Assembly (NCBI RefSeq): GCF_002260525.1
Contig: NZ_MRYI01000005.1
Location: 186,001 to 250,000 of the forward strand
Length of the DNA stretch: 64,000 nt
Direction: 5' to 3'
From: Hahella sp. CCB-MM4
Lineage (GTDB): Bacteria > Pseudomonadota > Gammaproteobacteria > Pseudomonadales > Oleiphilaceae
Part shown: in pieces, positions 47,906 through 57,478 of the stretch
Position numbering within the stretch: the stretch's first letter is position 1
How the letters are laid out: each line of letters starts with the position of its first letter
Position numbers and translations under genes: made by a program
The notes under the pieces: generated by a model
What the model was told of the DNA's origin: nothing
Databases searched by the model: none
What the model saw: only the letters and a program-made list of their open reading frames with translations

Positions 47906-49264
47906 CTATTTCCCAATACAAAAAGAGGAAAAAATCCTCCCCAATAAATCATCTGAAGAAAACTGACCGGTAATTTCTCCCAGTGCCTGTTGGGCAAGTC
48001 TGAGGTCTTCCGCAACAAGCTCACCAGCCTGTTGTTGCAGTAATTGCTGTTTGGCAGTTTCCACATGCTGATGAGCCAGATTCAGAGCTTCAAGATGACG
48101 CCGTCGCGCCATAAAACCACCTTCTGTCGTAGCTTCGAATCCGACGCATTGCTTTAAATGATCCCTGAGAATATCGATCCCTTTGCCATCTTTTGCGGAA
48201 AGACGTACCACTGGAACCTTTCCATCCTGAAGACCTACTTGTTCATTACTGAGATCCACTTTATTTCGAACAACCGTTATGTGGTCATGATGGTGTATAC
48301 GATGATAAAAATCCGGCCAGATTTTTTCCGGATCCACAGCATCGGTGGTCTGACTATCCACGAGAAAAAGAATACGGTCTGCATTGTCAATTTCATTCCA
48401 GGCCCTCTCCACTCCGATTTGTTCCACCACATCATAGGAATCCCGGAGTCCGGCAGTGTCGACAATATGCAATGGCATACCATCAATGTGGATATGTTCA
48501 CGGAGGACATCACGGGTGGTACCAGCAATGTCGGTCACAATCGCACTTTCCCTGCCGGCAAGAGCATTCAGCAAACTTGATTTACCCGCGTTGGGACGTC
48601 CCGCGATGACCACCGTCATGCCTTCCCTCATCAGGGTTCCCTGCTTGGCTGTGGAAAACACCTCCGCCAGTTTCTCAAGAATGGTTTCAAGATCCGCGGC
48701 GACTTTTCCATCGGATAGAAAATCAATTTCTTCTTCAGGGAAGTCGATGGCAGCTTCAACATACATACGTAATTGGATCAAAGCTTCCAAAAGTTCATCA
48801 ATCGCAAGAGAGAAATCTCCCTGAAGAGACTTTAGAGCGCTGCGAGCAGCGTGTTCAGAGCTCGCTTCAATTAAATCGGCAATGGCTTCAGCTTGCACCA
48901 AATCCAACTTGTCATTCAAAAATGCCCGTTCAGAAAATTCTCCTGGTCTGGCTATGCGGACTCCCAGTGATACAAGCTGCCGTAAAAGCAAGTCCAGTAC
49001 AACAGGTCCTCCATGCCCTTGTAACTCAAGGACATCTTCTCCTGTAAAACTATTGGGGCCAGGGAAAAATAAGGCAATTCCTTGATCAATAACGGTATCG
49101 CCTTCAAAGAAATTTCCGTAGTAGGCATAACGGGGCTGGGGTACCCGGTGCAGAACTGATTGAGCAATTGCAGAAGCTTTTGGTCCGGACACCCGGATAA
49201 TTCCCACACCTCCTTTTCCAGGAGGAGTCGCAATTGCTGCGATGGTTTCAGTTGTCTGATACAT
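47906..49264 (-). CDS. mnmE: tRNA modification GTPase MnmE
   Basis: This 452-residue GTPase has an N-terminal tetrahydrofolate-binding domain ([21 protein letters not shown] at 6-26), a G domain with [20 protein letters not shown] and NKVD, and the C-terminal catalytic Cys in CIGK. It acts with MnmG on tRNA wobble uridine. It stands with yidC, yidD, rnpA and rpmH, the usual upstream genes, after a terminator at 49329-49356. Confidence 0.97.
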   Translation of the reverse strand: MYQTTETIAAIATPPGKGGVGIIRVSGPKASAIAQSVLHRVPQPRYAYYGNFFEGDTVIDQGIALFFPGPNSFTGEDVLELQGHGGPVVLDLLLRQLVSLGVRIARPGEFSERAFLNDKLDLVQAEAIADLIEASSEHAARSALKSLQGDFSLAIDELLEALIQLRMYVEAAIDFPEEEIDFLSDGKVAADLETILEKLAEVFSTAKQGTLMREGMTVVIAGRPNAGKSSLLNALAGRESAIVTDIAGTTRDVLREHIHIDGMPLHIVDTAGLRDSYDVVEQIGVERAWNEIDNADRILFLVDSQTTDAVDPEKIWPDFYHRIHHHDHITVVRNKVDLSNEQVGLQDGKVPVVRLSAKDGKGIDILRDHLKQCVGFEATTEGGFMARRRHLEALNLAHQHVETAKQQLLQQQAGELVAEDLRLAQQALGEITGQFSSDDLLGRIFSSFCIGK

Positions 49265-49328
49265 AAATATCCAGCGCCAGTAGGACAGAAGTCAGGTGAT
49301 GAAACAGTATTCTTTCCGAGTATAACGT

Positions 49329-49356
49329 AAAAAAAAGCCCGCTATTCACGGGCTTT
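49329..49356 (-). terminator. Rho-independent terminator of yidC
   Basis: Read on the minus strand, AAAGCCCG (49356-49349) and CGGGCTTT (49341-49334) form an 8-bp stem with a 7-base loop, followed by T residues to 49329. It lies 21 bases after the yidC stop. Confidence 0.88.
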
Positions 49357-49376
49357 CAGAGTCGTTGATATAAGGG

Positions 49377-51065
49377 CTATTTAGCCTTCAAACCTTCCCG
49401 CTCTATTTTTTTGGTTATCACCCACTGCTGAGCAATCGACAAACAGTTGTTAACCAACCAGTACAGTACCAGACCAGCCGGGAACCACAGGAAAAATACT
49501 GTGAAGATAAGCGGCATCATTTTCATTACTCGGGCCTGGATAGGATCCGGTGGTGTTGGGTTCAAGTGCATCTGCAGGAACATGGTTCCTCCCATCAATA
49601 ACGGAAGGATAAAAAATGGATCCTTAATGGATAGATCCTGAATCCAGAAGAAGAAAGGCGCTTGACGCAATTCAACAGATTCAAGCAATACCCAATATAG
49701 GGAGATAAATACTGGCATTTGCACCAGGATAGGCAAACACCCTCCCAAAGGATTGATCTTTTCTTTCTTGTAAAGCTCCATCATTGCTTGGGACATTTTC
49801 TGACGATCATCACCATACTGCTCACGAACTCTTTGCAGCTCAGGTGTGACTCGACGCATATTCGCCATGGAACGATAGCTTGCAGCAGAAAGATGGAAAA
49901 ACAGAGCCTTGATCAGAACTGTGAGAAGGATGATCGCAATCCCCCAGTTACCCACGAAATCATGAATATACTCAAGAAACAGATAAAGCGGCTTGGCGAT
50001 CAACCAAAGCCAGCCAAAATCGATGGTTAAATCCAGATTTGGTGCAATTGTTTGTAGAGACTCCAGTTTTTTCGGTCCTACATACAGGCTGGCATCAATG
50101 GTTTCTGAAGCCCCAGGAGCAACAGTAATTTCAGGATCCACAAACCCCATCAGGTACAGACCATTACGAACTCTGGTCTGATAAGTATGGGTTTGCTCAT
50201 TCCGAGGTATCCAGGCACTAACAAAATAATGCTGAACGAAGGCAATCCATCCACTGTTGGCTTCTACCTGAACAGCACCTTCATCCATGTCGTCAAATTT
50301 AACCTTCTCATAGGGAGCTTCGGCTGTGGATATAACCGCACCTAAGTATGAAGAAGCACCCATTTTTGCCGACTTTGTTGGGTCCGGAGCTTTATCTCTG
50401 ACCAACTTCGCGGAGAAATTCGCCTGCCAGGGCTCTGCAGAATGGTTGGATACAAGGTACTGGACTTTAACTTCGTAGTTACCGCGACCGAAAAAGTATC
50501 GCTTGATAACATCAACGCCGTTACGGGAATATGTCAGATCGACAGTTAAATCTTCCTTGCCATCAGCCAGGCGATAACTGCTCTGGGCAGAACTATAGAC
50601 CGGCAGCGGACCATTCTTTGCGGCATCAAATCCATCCCGTCCGATCAATCCGCTCTCAGCAACAAAGTAACGATCTGTATTTTGCTGAAAGATCTCTAAC
50701 GGTGCTTTGTTGTTCAGGGAGACAGGATATTCTCTAAGTGCAGAATAGTTGAGGTTTCCTCCAGTCAAACTGATCTTGACAGCTAAGACATCCGTCATGA
50801 CTGTAACCTCACCACCCGTTTGCATTTCGAGTGAGGAAGCACTTACTTCAGAGGTTTGTTTTGAGCTCATTGACTCGGGAGTTGAAAGCTCACCGGTAAG
50901 AGTATGTCCTGATTCTGTGCTCGAAGGTACAGATTCATCAAAACCAGGAGCTGGTTGAGTAACAGCAGGTCCTGAATCGGTTGGAAAATCTTTGTTCCAT
51001 TCCAGCACTAGCAGATAGGAGACAACAAGTAAGCCAATAATAAGAGGTGTTCTTATATAGTCCAT
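49377..51065 (-). CDS. yidC: Membrane protein insertase YidC
   Basis: This is a 562-residue insertase. It has an N-terminal membrane helix, a large periplasmic domain (about 60-340) and a five-helix core with the conserved Arg in FHLSAASYRSMANMRR. The GGCLPILVQMPVFISLYW motif and a basic tail follow. It inserts and folds inner-membrane proteins, including AtpE. It follows yidD by 11 bases. Confidence 0.97.
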   Translation of the reverse strand: MDYIRTPLIIGLLVVSYLLVLEWNKDFPTDSGPAVTQPAPGFDESVPSSTESGHTLTGELSTPESMSSKQTSEVSASSLEMQTGGEVTVMTDVLAVKISLTGGNLNYSALREYPVSLNNKAPLEIFQQNTDRYFVAESGLIGRDGFDAAKNGPLPVYSSAQSSYRLADGKEDLTVDLTYSRNGVDVIKRYFFGRGNYEVKVQYLVSNHSAEPWQANFSAKLVRDKAPDPTKSAKMGASSYLGAVISTAEAPYEKVKFDDMDEGAVQVEANSGWIAFVQHYFVSAWIPRNEQTHTYQTRVRNGLYLMGFVDPEITVAPGASETIDASLYVGPKKLESLQTIAPNLDLTIDFGWLWLIAKPLYLFLEYIHDFVGNWGIAIILLTVLIKALFFHLSAASYRSMANMRRVTPELQRVREQYGDDRQKMSQAMMELYKKEKINPLGGCLPILVQMPVFISLYWVLLESVELRQAPFFFWIQDLSIKDPFFILPLLMGGTMFLQMHLNPTPPDPIQARVMKMMPLIFTVFFLWFPAGLVLYWLVNNCLSIAQQWVITKKIEREGLKAK

Positions 51066-51076
51066 AAAATCACAAA

Positions 51077-51370
51077 CTAAGAATCAGGTAAGGATGAATG
51101 GCGGTGTCTGGAATGAGAACACTCAGGCACGGGATCGATACCGCCTTTTGACCAAGGGTGGCATCTTAACAGACGACGCACTCCAAGATAACTCCCTTTC
51201 ATTACACCGTAACGAGATATTGCCTCAAAAGTGTAATTGGAACAGGAAGGATAGAACCGGCAATGGCTTCCCATCATTGGACTGATGGCATAGCGATAAA
51301 ACTGGATGATTAAAAGAAGGGCCTTCTTAGGCAGTTGACGAACTTGAGCGATCAGGTGGGTTGCTTTCAT
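51077..51370 (-). CDS. yidD: Membrane protein insertion factor YidD
   Basis: This is a 97-residue protein with the family pattern [30 protein letters not shown], split here by the residue limit at about 22-50, and GGIDPVP near the end. It aids YidC-dependent insertion. It overlaps the end of rnpA by 44 bases, a standard arrangement. Confidence 0.95.
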   Translation of the reverse strand: MKATHLIAQVRQLPKKALLLIIQFYRYAISPMMGSHCRFYPSCSNYTFEAISRYGVMKGSYLGVRRLLRCHPWSKGGIDPVPECSHSRHRHSSLPDS

Positions 51371-51719
51371 ATTGTCGACTCAGTTTCGCCAATAACTTAA
51401 CCATACACTGATGAAGTTCAGCATTATCAATATCTGCCAGAGGACGTCGAGCGATTACTACGATATCTATTGGCGGTAATTGATGCTGTTGTAAACGAAA
51501 CCGATCACGAATGATTCGTTTAACACGGTTTCGACCAGTGGACAGCTTGACGTTGCGCTTGGCGATAACTAATCCAAGCCGAGGACAATTGCACTGGTTG
51601 GAGCGAGCCAATAGCAGTAATGCAGGGTGACCTGCCTTATACTCAGCTTGCTCGAAAACATTACGAAAATCCCCCGGCTTCAATAAGCGAAGTGATCGGG
51701 GAAATTCGTAAGTCGACAT
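51327..51719 (-). CDS. rnpA: Ribonuclease P protein component
   Basis: This 130-residue basic protein has the RNR motif region [20 protein letters not shown]. It assists the catalytic RNase P RNA in tRNA 5' processing. The ATG at 51719 is preferred over a TTG at 51722. It follows rpmH by 33 bases. Confidence 0.95.
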   Translation of the reverse strand: MSTYEFPRSLRLLKPGDFRNVFEQAEYKAGHPALLLLARSNQCNCPRLGLVIAKRNVKLSTGRNRVKRIIRDRFRLQQHQLPPIDIVVIARRPLADIDNAELHQCMVKLLAKLSRQYESNPPDRSSSSTA

Positions 51720-51752
51720 CAAATCAACGTTGAAAGATCAACGAATACTTGA

Positions 51753-51887
51753 TTAAGCAGAAAGACGCTTGCGACCTTTCGCGCGACGGGCTGCCAGCAC
51801 TTTACGACCATTTGCAGTGGCCATACGTGCACGGAAACCGTGAGTACGTTTACGCTTCAGGACGCTGGGTTGGAATGTACGTTTCAT
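51753..51887 (-). CDS. rpmH: Ribosomal protein L34
   Basis: This is a complete 44-residue basic protein on the minus strand, starting [17 protein letters not shown] and ending AKGRKRLSA, which is a near-universal L34 sequence. It is too short to be found by long-ORF searches. It is the first gene of the leftward rpmH-rnpA-yidD-yidC unit. Confidence 0.97.
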   Translation of the reverse strand: MKRTFQPSVLKRKRTHGFRARMATANGRKVLAARRAKGRKRLSA

Positions 51888-52706
51888 GTCCGACTCTCAC
51901 AGCTAATACGTTAAAAAAATGGACTATTAGAAAATAGGGACGCGAATTTTATGGAATTTATGGACAAATAGCAATCAGTATCCCGAAAAGAATTTTATCC
52001 ACTGAATAGAATAATAAAAAAATGATTTTTTAAAGAAAGATTATTGATGTTATGTATTGTTAGAGAAGCGGAATACTGTGAATAAGTCTGAAAAAATTAA
52101 TGAATACAAAAACATACGGACTGGATAATTTGCTGGATAGCCCGTTGGAAACATTGGGATAGCCTGGGTATGGAGGGGGGAAAAAGGTGCGAGTTTTCCA
52201 CAGCCGGTTTCGTCCACAGGAGTTTACTCAAGTTTTCCACATAGATATCAAAAGGTTTTCCCTTATAAGCAATGGTTCTAAATTTTTTTTAGGTACTTTT
52301 TTGTTAACAAGCTTGTTGACAAGTGTGTAACTTTATGAATTTAAAAAGTAAAGTTATCCACAGGCTATCTAATAAGCATGATTTTGATGGTGGAATTAGA
52401 TGGAACTTCCCGCTAGAATTCCTCTTTACCTGTCCAAGCACCAAGGCACGTTTTGTCAGTTTGGGGGACGAAGCGCAGCCAAAATAATGAGCGTTTATTT
52501 TTTATGCGGTGATATTTACTGCAGGGGTTTTTGTCACTCTGATTTTTGTCATTGGGCGAGCCGCCAGGGAAGTTTGTAAAAACATTGATGTCTGAATTAG
52601 GGGCAGGTGATGTCGTATCCATTTAGCAGGGTTGTTAGAAATGGAACGACTTTTGGTAATTTTTTAAATTCACTTATAACGATATCAGTAAGCTGGAGGT
52701 TTGGGC
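51888..52706. other. Candidate replication origin (rpmH-dnaA)
   Basis: This 819-base region separates the divergent rpmH and dnaA genes. It has a near-perfect DnaA box at 51995-52003 (TTATCCACT), TTTTCCACA at 52194-52202 and 52233-52241, TCGTCCACA at 52210-52218 and a perfect box at 52354-52362. AT-rich tracts lie at 52010-52060 and 52280-52350. Pseudomonas origins sit in this place. An open frame at 52413-52622 has no coding signs. The dnaA ribosome site is at 52695. Confidence 0.65.
52354..52362 (+). promoter_or_regulatory. DnaA box
   Basis: Exact TTATCCACA, the only perfect box in the rpmH-dnaA region, next to the AT-rich tract. Confidence 0.75.
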
Positions 52707-54116
52707 GTGGCTTTAGAACTGTGGCATCAGTGCCTTGGGTACCTGGAGGATGAACTTCCTTCGCAACAGTTCAATACCTGGTTACGACCATTACAGGCAA
52801 GAGCATCTGAAGAGGAAATTCTGTTATACGCACCTAACCGCTTTGTATTGGATTGGGTCAACGAAAAATATGTCAGTCGGATCAGTGAGATCCTTCAGGA
52901 AATCTCTCATTCTCATCCACCAAGAGTATCGCTAAAGATCGGAAGTCTTAGTCAGAAAAAAGCGAATGGTGGAAGCTCGGCAGTAAGTAAGCCAGCAGTA
53001 AGTAATGGTGGCGCTGTATCAAGGAAGGAAGAGTCTCCAGTAATGGAAACGAAGTCTTCTGATCGTCAGGTGTCTGTTGATGGTGCAATTAAGCACGAAA
53101 GTTCTCTTAATCTGAATTTTACGTTTGATACCTTTGTGGAAGGTAAGTCAAACCAATTGGCAAGAGCGGCTGCAACACAGGTGGCCGATAATCCGGGATC
53201 CGCATATAACCCGCTTTTTTTATACGGCGGTGTTGGTTTAGGGAAAACTCACTTGATGCACGCGGTGGGTAACTCGATTCTTAAGAAGAACCCTAATGCC
53301 AAGATCGTTTACCTTCACTCGGAGCGATTTGTCGCAGACATGGTGAAGGCACTGCAGTTAAATGCGATTAACGAGTTCAAGCGTTATTATCGTTCTGTTG
53401 ACGCGCTACTTATCGATGATATTCAGTTCTTCGCAAGGAAAGAGCGTTCCCAGGAGGAATTCTTCCATACATTTAATGCTCTGCTGGAAGGTGGGCAGCA
53501 AATGATATTGACCTGTGATCGATACCCTAAAGAAATCGATCATATGGAGGAACGTCTCAAGTCCCGGTTTGGCTGGGGATTGACTGTTATGGTCGAGCCA
53601 CCTGAGCTGGAAACGAGGGTCGCCATTCTGATGAAGAAAGCCGAGCAAGCAAATGTTCAGCTGAGTAGTGAATCGGCATTTTTTATCGCACAGAAAATTC
53701 GGTCTAACGTCCGTGAATTGGAAGGGGCTTTAAAATTGGTGATTGCCAATGCTCACTTTACAGCTCAGGAAATTACACCACCTTTTATCAGGGAATGTTT
53801 AAAAGATCTGTTAGCTTTACATGAAAAGCAGGTCAGTATTGATAACATTCAAAGAACTGTCGCTGAGTACTATAAGATCAGAGTGGCCGACCTGCTGTCG
53901 AAGAGACGGACACGATCAATAACCCGCCCAAGGCAAGTGGCCATGGCTCTGGCGAAAGAATTGACCACCCATAGTCTTCCAGAGATTGGGGAAGCATTCG
54001 GCGGTCGAGACCATACAACTGTACTTCATGCCTGCAAAGTGGTTTTGGAGCTACAACAAAAAGATCCGATGATTCGAGAGGATTATCAGAACTTTATGAG
54101 AATGCTGACAGGCTGA
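52707..54116 (+). CDS. dnaA: Chromosomal replication initiator DnaA
   Basis: This is a 469-residue initiator. It has domain I (about 1-85), a variable linker (domain II, about 86-130), an AAA+ domain with Walker [11 protein letters not shown] and Walker [10 protein letters not shown], and the DNA-binding domain ending with [15 protein letters not shown]. It melts the origin. The start is GTG at 52707 with GGAGG seven bases upstream. The linker holds an in-frame 15-bp duplication (52980-53009, AVSKP then AVSNG). Confidence 0.98.
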   Translation: MALELWHQCLGYLEDELPSQQFNTWLRPLQARASEEEILLYAPNRFVLDWVNEKYVSRISEILQEISHSHPPRVSLKIGSLSQKKANGGSSAVSKPAVSNGGAVSRKEESPVMETKSSDRQVSVDGAIKHESSLNLNFTFDTFVEGKSNQLARAAATQVADNPGSAYNPLFLYGGVGLGKTHLMHAVGNSILKKNPNAKIVYLHSERFVADMVKALQLNAINEFKRYYRSVDALLIDDIQFFARKERSQEEFFHTFNALLEGGQQMILTCDRYPKEIDHMEERLKSRFGWGLTVMVEPPELETRVAILMKKAEQANVQLSSESAFFIAQKIRSNVRELEGALKLVIANAHFTAQEITPPFIRECLKDLLALHEKQVSIDNIQRTVAEYYKIRVADLLSKRRTRSITRPRQVAMALAKELTTHSLPEIGEAFGGRDHTTVLHACKVVLELQQKDPMIREDYQNFMRMLTG

Positions 54117-54249
54117 AGAAGCTTGTGGATAGTGGGAATAACCTATTCCCGGGTATTAAGAAAAATCTTTGTCGCATCACAGGTTTAACATCGCTAACAT
54201 ACGAATGTCATAAGCCGGTAAATCAAGCAGGATACAAACAGGACAGTCC
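54117..54249. other. dnaA-dnaN intergenic region
   Basis: This 133-base gap holds one near-perfect reverse DnaA box (TGTGGATAG, 54124-54132), as often seen between dnaA and dnaN. The dnaN ribosome site AGGACAG lies at its end. Confidence 0.4.
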
Positions 54250-55353
54250 ATGAAATTCACCATTACGCGAGAGGCTCTCATCACTTCCTTGCAAATGATT
54301 TCAGGTGTGGTTGAAAAAAGACAAACCATGCCTGTGCTTGCCAACGTATTGTTGGATGCAGATAGCGAAAAGCTCACCATTACCGGAACTAACATGGAAG
54401 TGGAGTTGGTTGCACAAATCAGCGAAGTGAATATTCAGCAGCCTGGCCGTATTACAGTTCCGGCTAAGAAATTTACGGATATTTGCCGTTCACTTCCTGA
54501 TCAGGCCAATATTGATGTAGAGGTCAAGGACTCGCGGTTGAACGTACATTTTGGCAAGAGTCATTTTGTACTCTCCACTTTGCCGGCAGACCACTTCCCC
54601 AACGTAGAGGAAGAAGCAGGTAGTATTCGGTTGGAACTGCCTCAAAAAGAACTTAAGCGCATGATCGATGCCACTGCTTTTGCTATGGCCCAGCAGGACG
54701 TCCGTTATTATTTGAATGGTATGCTCATGGAGCTAACAGGCGATGGGCTTAAGGCTGTATCCACAGATGGACATCGACTTGCTTTAGCTGGAATCGCAAC
54801 GAAAACGGCTGTTGAAGATAAACGGCAGCCTATCGTTCCCCGGAAAGGTGTACTTGAACTGGCACGCTTACTGTCGGATACCGAAGAAAACTGTACGCTT
54901 ATTTTTGGGGACAATCATGTGCGGGCAGTGGTTGGGCATTATACGTTTACCTCTAAACTTATTGATGGAAAATTCCCGGATTATCAAAGGGTTATACCAA
55001 GGGGTGGCGATAAGACGATGGTAGCTGACAGGCAGTTACTCAAAGGTGTCTTACAACGTGCGAGTATTTTGTCGCATGAAAGTATTCGTGGCGTGCGCCT
55101 TCAATTCGAGCCGGGGGAATTGAAAGTATTCGCCAATAACCCTGATCAGGAAGAAGCAGAAGACAGTCTGGAAGTTGAATATGACTTTGAACCAATGCAA
55201 ATCGGATTCAACGTAGGTTATTTGATTGATGTCTTGAATGTTTTGGATGATAACCTGGTCAAAATGACACTTTCAAACGCTAATAGCAGTGCTCTGGTTG
55301 AAGGAATGGAAACCAGTGATGCGTTATACGTCGTTATGCCGATGAGACTGTAA
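54250..55353 (+). CDS. dnaN: DNA polymerase III beta sliding clamp
   Basis: This 367-residue clamp has three clamp domains, starting MKFTITREALITSLQ and ending ALYVVMPMRL. VSTDGHRLA in the second domain is the family motif. It holds polymerases on DNA. It is followed not by recF but by an AarF-type gene. Confidence 0.98.
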   Translation: MKFTITREALITSLQMISGVVEKRQTMPVLANVLLDADSEKLTITGTNMEVELVAQISEVNIQQPGRITVPAKKFTDICRSLPDQANIDVEVKDSRLNVHFGKSHFVLSTLPADHFPNVEEEAGSIRLELPQKELKRMIDATAFAMAQQDVRYYLNGMLMELTGDGLKAVSTDGHRLALAGIATKTAVEDKRQPIVPRKGVLELARLLSDTEENCTLIFGDNHVRAVVGHYTFTSKLIDGKFPDYQRVIPRGGDKTMVADRQLLKGVLQRASILSHESIRGVRLQFEPGELKVFANNPDQEEAEDSLEVEYDFEPMQIGFNVGYLIDVLNVLDDNLVKMTLSNANSSALVEGMETSDALYVVMPMRL

Positions 55354-55497
55354 TCTAGGAATTTTCAGTCTTATTGCTGTGGAAATTAAATATTAACAAG
55401 TTCGGAAGGAGTACTGGGAAAGGTGGTTGTGTGTCATCTTTTCCAGATTGGATTAGGGGTTTGATGATAGACAGGGATTGAATACGCAGGTTAGAAG

Positions 55498-56772
55498 ATG
55501 AGCAAACTAACAATCGCTTTAAAGAGTGCGTTCCGTATAGGTCAAACCGCTGCTGTAGTGTCTAAGGCAGGTGCCGGATGGCTATTGGGAGAAAAATTAC
55601 CACCCCCAAGGTTGTTAAGGCAGACATTCGAAGAGTTGGGGGCTACTTATATAAAGCTGGGTCAGTTTATTGCCTCTTCACCAACGTTTTTTCCAAAAGA
55701 ATACGTTGAGGAATTCCAGCTGTGTCTGGACAAAACCAAACCCCTTCCCTATTCCCAAATTGAACGAATTATCAAAGAAGAATTGCCGAAGCCGGTAAGC
55801 GATATATTCGCATATATTGATACGACTCCCCTTGCTTCGGCATCGATAGCTCAGGTACATGCGGCCAAACTTGTTTCTGGCGAGGACGTAGTAATAAAGG
55901 TTCAAAAACCTGGCGTACGCAATATATTGCTAACCGACCTCAATTTTCTTTACGTTACTGCCCGTGTTCTCGAGTATTTAGCACCTAAGCTATCCTGGAC
56001 GTCCCTTTCAGGGATTGTTGAAGAAATACAAAGAACAATGATGGAAGAGTGTGACTTTTATCAGGAAGCCAGAAATCTGAAAGAATTCCAGGTATTTTTG
56101 GATAAAACAGAAAACTCCCAGGCCGTCGTTCCTAAGGTATACGAGCATGCAAGCTCTATGAGAGTGCTGACAATGGAGCGTTTTTATGGAGTTCCATTGA
56201 CCGATCTTGAGACGATTAGAACCTATTGTGCTGATCCGGAAAAAACGCTGATCACTGCCATGAATACATGGTTTGCATCACTTACCCAGTGCGAGTTTTT
56301 TCATGCGGATGTTCACGCGGGAAATCTGATGGTACTGGAAGACGGTAGAATAGGTTTTATAGATTTTGGAATTGTTGGTCGAATAGGTGCTGGCACCTGG
56401 CAGGCTGTTTCAGATTTTATTACATCTATTATGATGGGTAACTTTCATGGGATGGCTGATGCAATGGCCAGGATTGGAATTACCAAGGTTCAAGTAGATG
56501 TGGAAGCATTGGCGAGAGATATCGCTAACGTCTATAAAAAGATGGATGCCATGGTTCCTGATACAAGCGTCTACTATGACCAGTCACCGGAAGATGACGA
56601 GATCAATAATATACTGATGGATCTTGTAAGAATTGGAGAGCAACACGGCTTACACTTCCCCCGCGAATTTGCGTTGCTATTGAAACAATTCTTATATTTT
56701 GACCGTTATGTTCATATCCTGGCACCAGAGTTGGATATGTTCATGGATGAAAGATTGGGTCTGCTACAGTAA
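55498..56772 (+). CDS. AarF/ABC1/UbiB-type kinase-like protein
   Basis: This is a 424-residue atypical kinase-like protein. Family motifs are LGATYIKLGQFIASSP (KxGQ region, about 48-63), the Ala-rich ASASIAQVHAA loop that replaces a Gly loop, a conserved Lys in VVIKVQKPG and HADVHAGNLMV with FIDFG. UbiB proteins support ubiquinone synthesis; this copy lies far from ubiquinone genes, lacks evident C-terminal membrane helices, and may be a paralogue with another role. It lies between dnaN and a terminator at 56794, so it can be a single-gene unit. Confidence 0.88.
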   Translation: MSKLTIALKSAFRIGQTAAVVSKAGAGWLLGEKLPPPRLLRQTFEELGATYIKLGQFIASSPTFFPKEYVEEFQLCLDKTKPLPYSQIERIIKEELPKPVSDIFAYIDTTPLASASIAQVHAAKLVSGEDVVIKVQKPGVRNILLTDLNFLYVTARVLEYLAPKLSWTSLSGIVEEIQRTMMEECDFYQEARNLKEFQVFLDKTENSQAVVPKVYEHASSMRVLTMERFYGVPLTDLETIRTYCADPEKTLITAMNTWFASLTQCEFFHADVHAGNLMVLEDGRIGFIDFGIVGRIGAGTWQAVSDFITSIMMGNFHGMADAMARIGITKVQVDVEALARDIANVYKKMDAMVPDTSVYYDQSPEDDEINNILMDLVRIGEQHGLHFPREFALLLKQFLYFDRYVHILAPELDMFMDERLGLLQ

Positions 56773-56793
56773 GTATTGAAAAACGTTACCAGG

Positions 56794-56829
56794 AAACCTG
56801 ACAGTGCGTGAGCATTGTTGGGTTTTTTT
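56794..56829 (+). terminator. Rho-independent terminator after the AarF-type gene
   Basis: AAACCTGACAGTGC (56794-56807) pairs along 14 positions (including G-U pairs) with GCATTGTTGGGTTT (56812-56825) around loop GTGA, and T residues follow to 56829. It separates the AarF-type gene from marC-recF-gyrB. Confidence 0.85.
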
Positions 56830-56875
56830 ATTGCTGAACTAAAATTGAAGAACAGAAGAGTTTGAGAACAAAACA

Positions 56876-57478
56876 ATGGAAATATCTTCCGCAATTATCC
56901 TGTTACTAGTGGTTATGGATCCTTTAGGAAACATTCCCATTTTCTTGAGTGTGTTGGATAAGGTTGAAAAAGCAAAACGATTCAAGGTGTTGCTAAGGGA
57001 ATTGTTGATAGCGCTATTTATTCTTTTGGGGTTTTTATTTGGGGGGAGCTATCTACTCAAATTGTTCAGTTTGAGTCAGGAAGCCGTTGGTATGGCGGGG
57101 GCTATAGTATTGTTTGTTATAGCAATCAGGATGATTTTTCCTGCAAAGAGGGACTGGCTCGAAGATCTTCCAGACGGAGAACCTTTTGTTGTTCCATTGG
57201 CAATTCCATTTGTCGCCGGTCCATCCGCACTTGCAACTCTCATTCTTATTTCTACTCGTGAGCCGGAGAGAATGATGGATTGGGTGATCGTTGTAGTGGC
57301 AGCTTGGAGTCTGACGGCTTTTGTTTTGTTGTGCTCAACTGGCCTTTATAAAATATTGCGCAAGCGAGGATTGATCGCAATTGAGCGTTTGATGGGGATG
57401 TTACTAATAGCTGTATCTGTGGAAATGTTTATTTCAGGGCTTCAGCCACTACTGATTAAGGTAACCCACACCTTATGA
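56876..57478 (+). CDS. MarC/SnatA-family membrane protein
   Basis: This 200-residue protein has six predicted membrane helices. It begins with VMDPLGNIPIFLSVL, has VVPLAIPFVAGPSALATLILI and ends with ERLMGMLLIAVSVEMFISGL, all typical of MarC. Family members export or affect amino acids, but no function is proven here. The gene ends inside the recF start (4-base overlap), so recF is translationally coupled to it. Confidence 0.92.
   Translation: MEISSAIILLLVVMDPLGNIPIFLSVLDKVEKAKRFKVLLRELLIALFILLGFLFGGSYLLKLFSLSQEAVGMAGAIVLFVIAIRMIFPAKRDWLEDLPDGEPFVVPLAIPFVAGPSALATLILISTREPERMMDWVIVVVAAWSLTAFVLLCSTGLYKILRKRGLIAIERLMGMLLIAVSVEMFISGLQPLLIKVTHTL

Noticed and set aside
52413-52622. 69-codon minus-strand open frame in the rpmH-dnaA region
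   Set aside because: It lacks a ribosome site and lies in an origin-like region; the sequence is low in complexity and has no similarity to known proteins.
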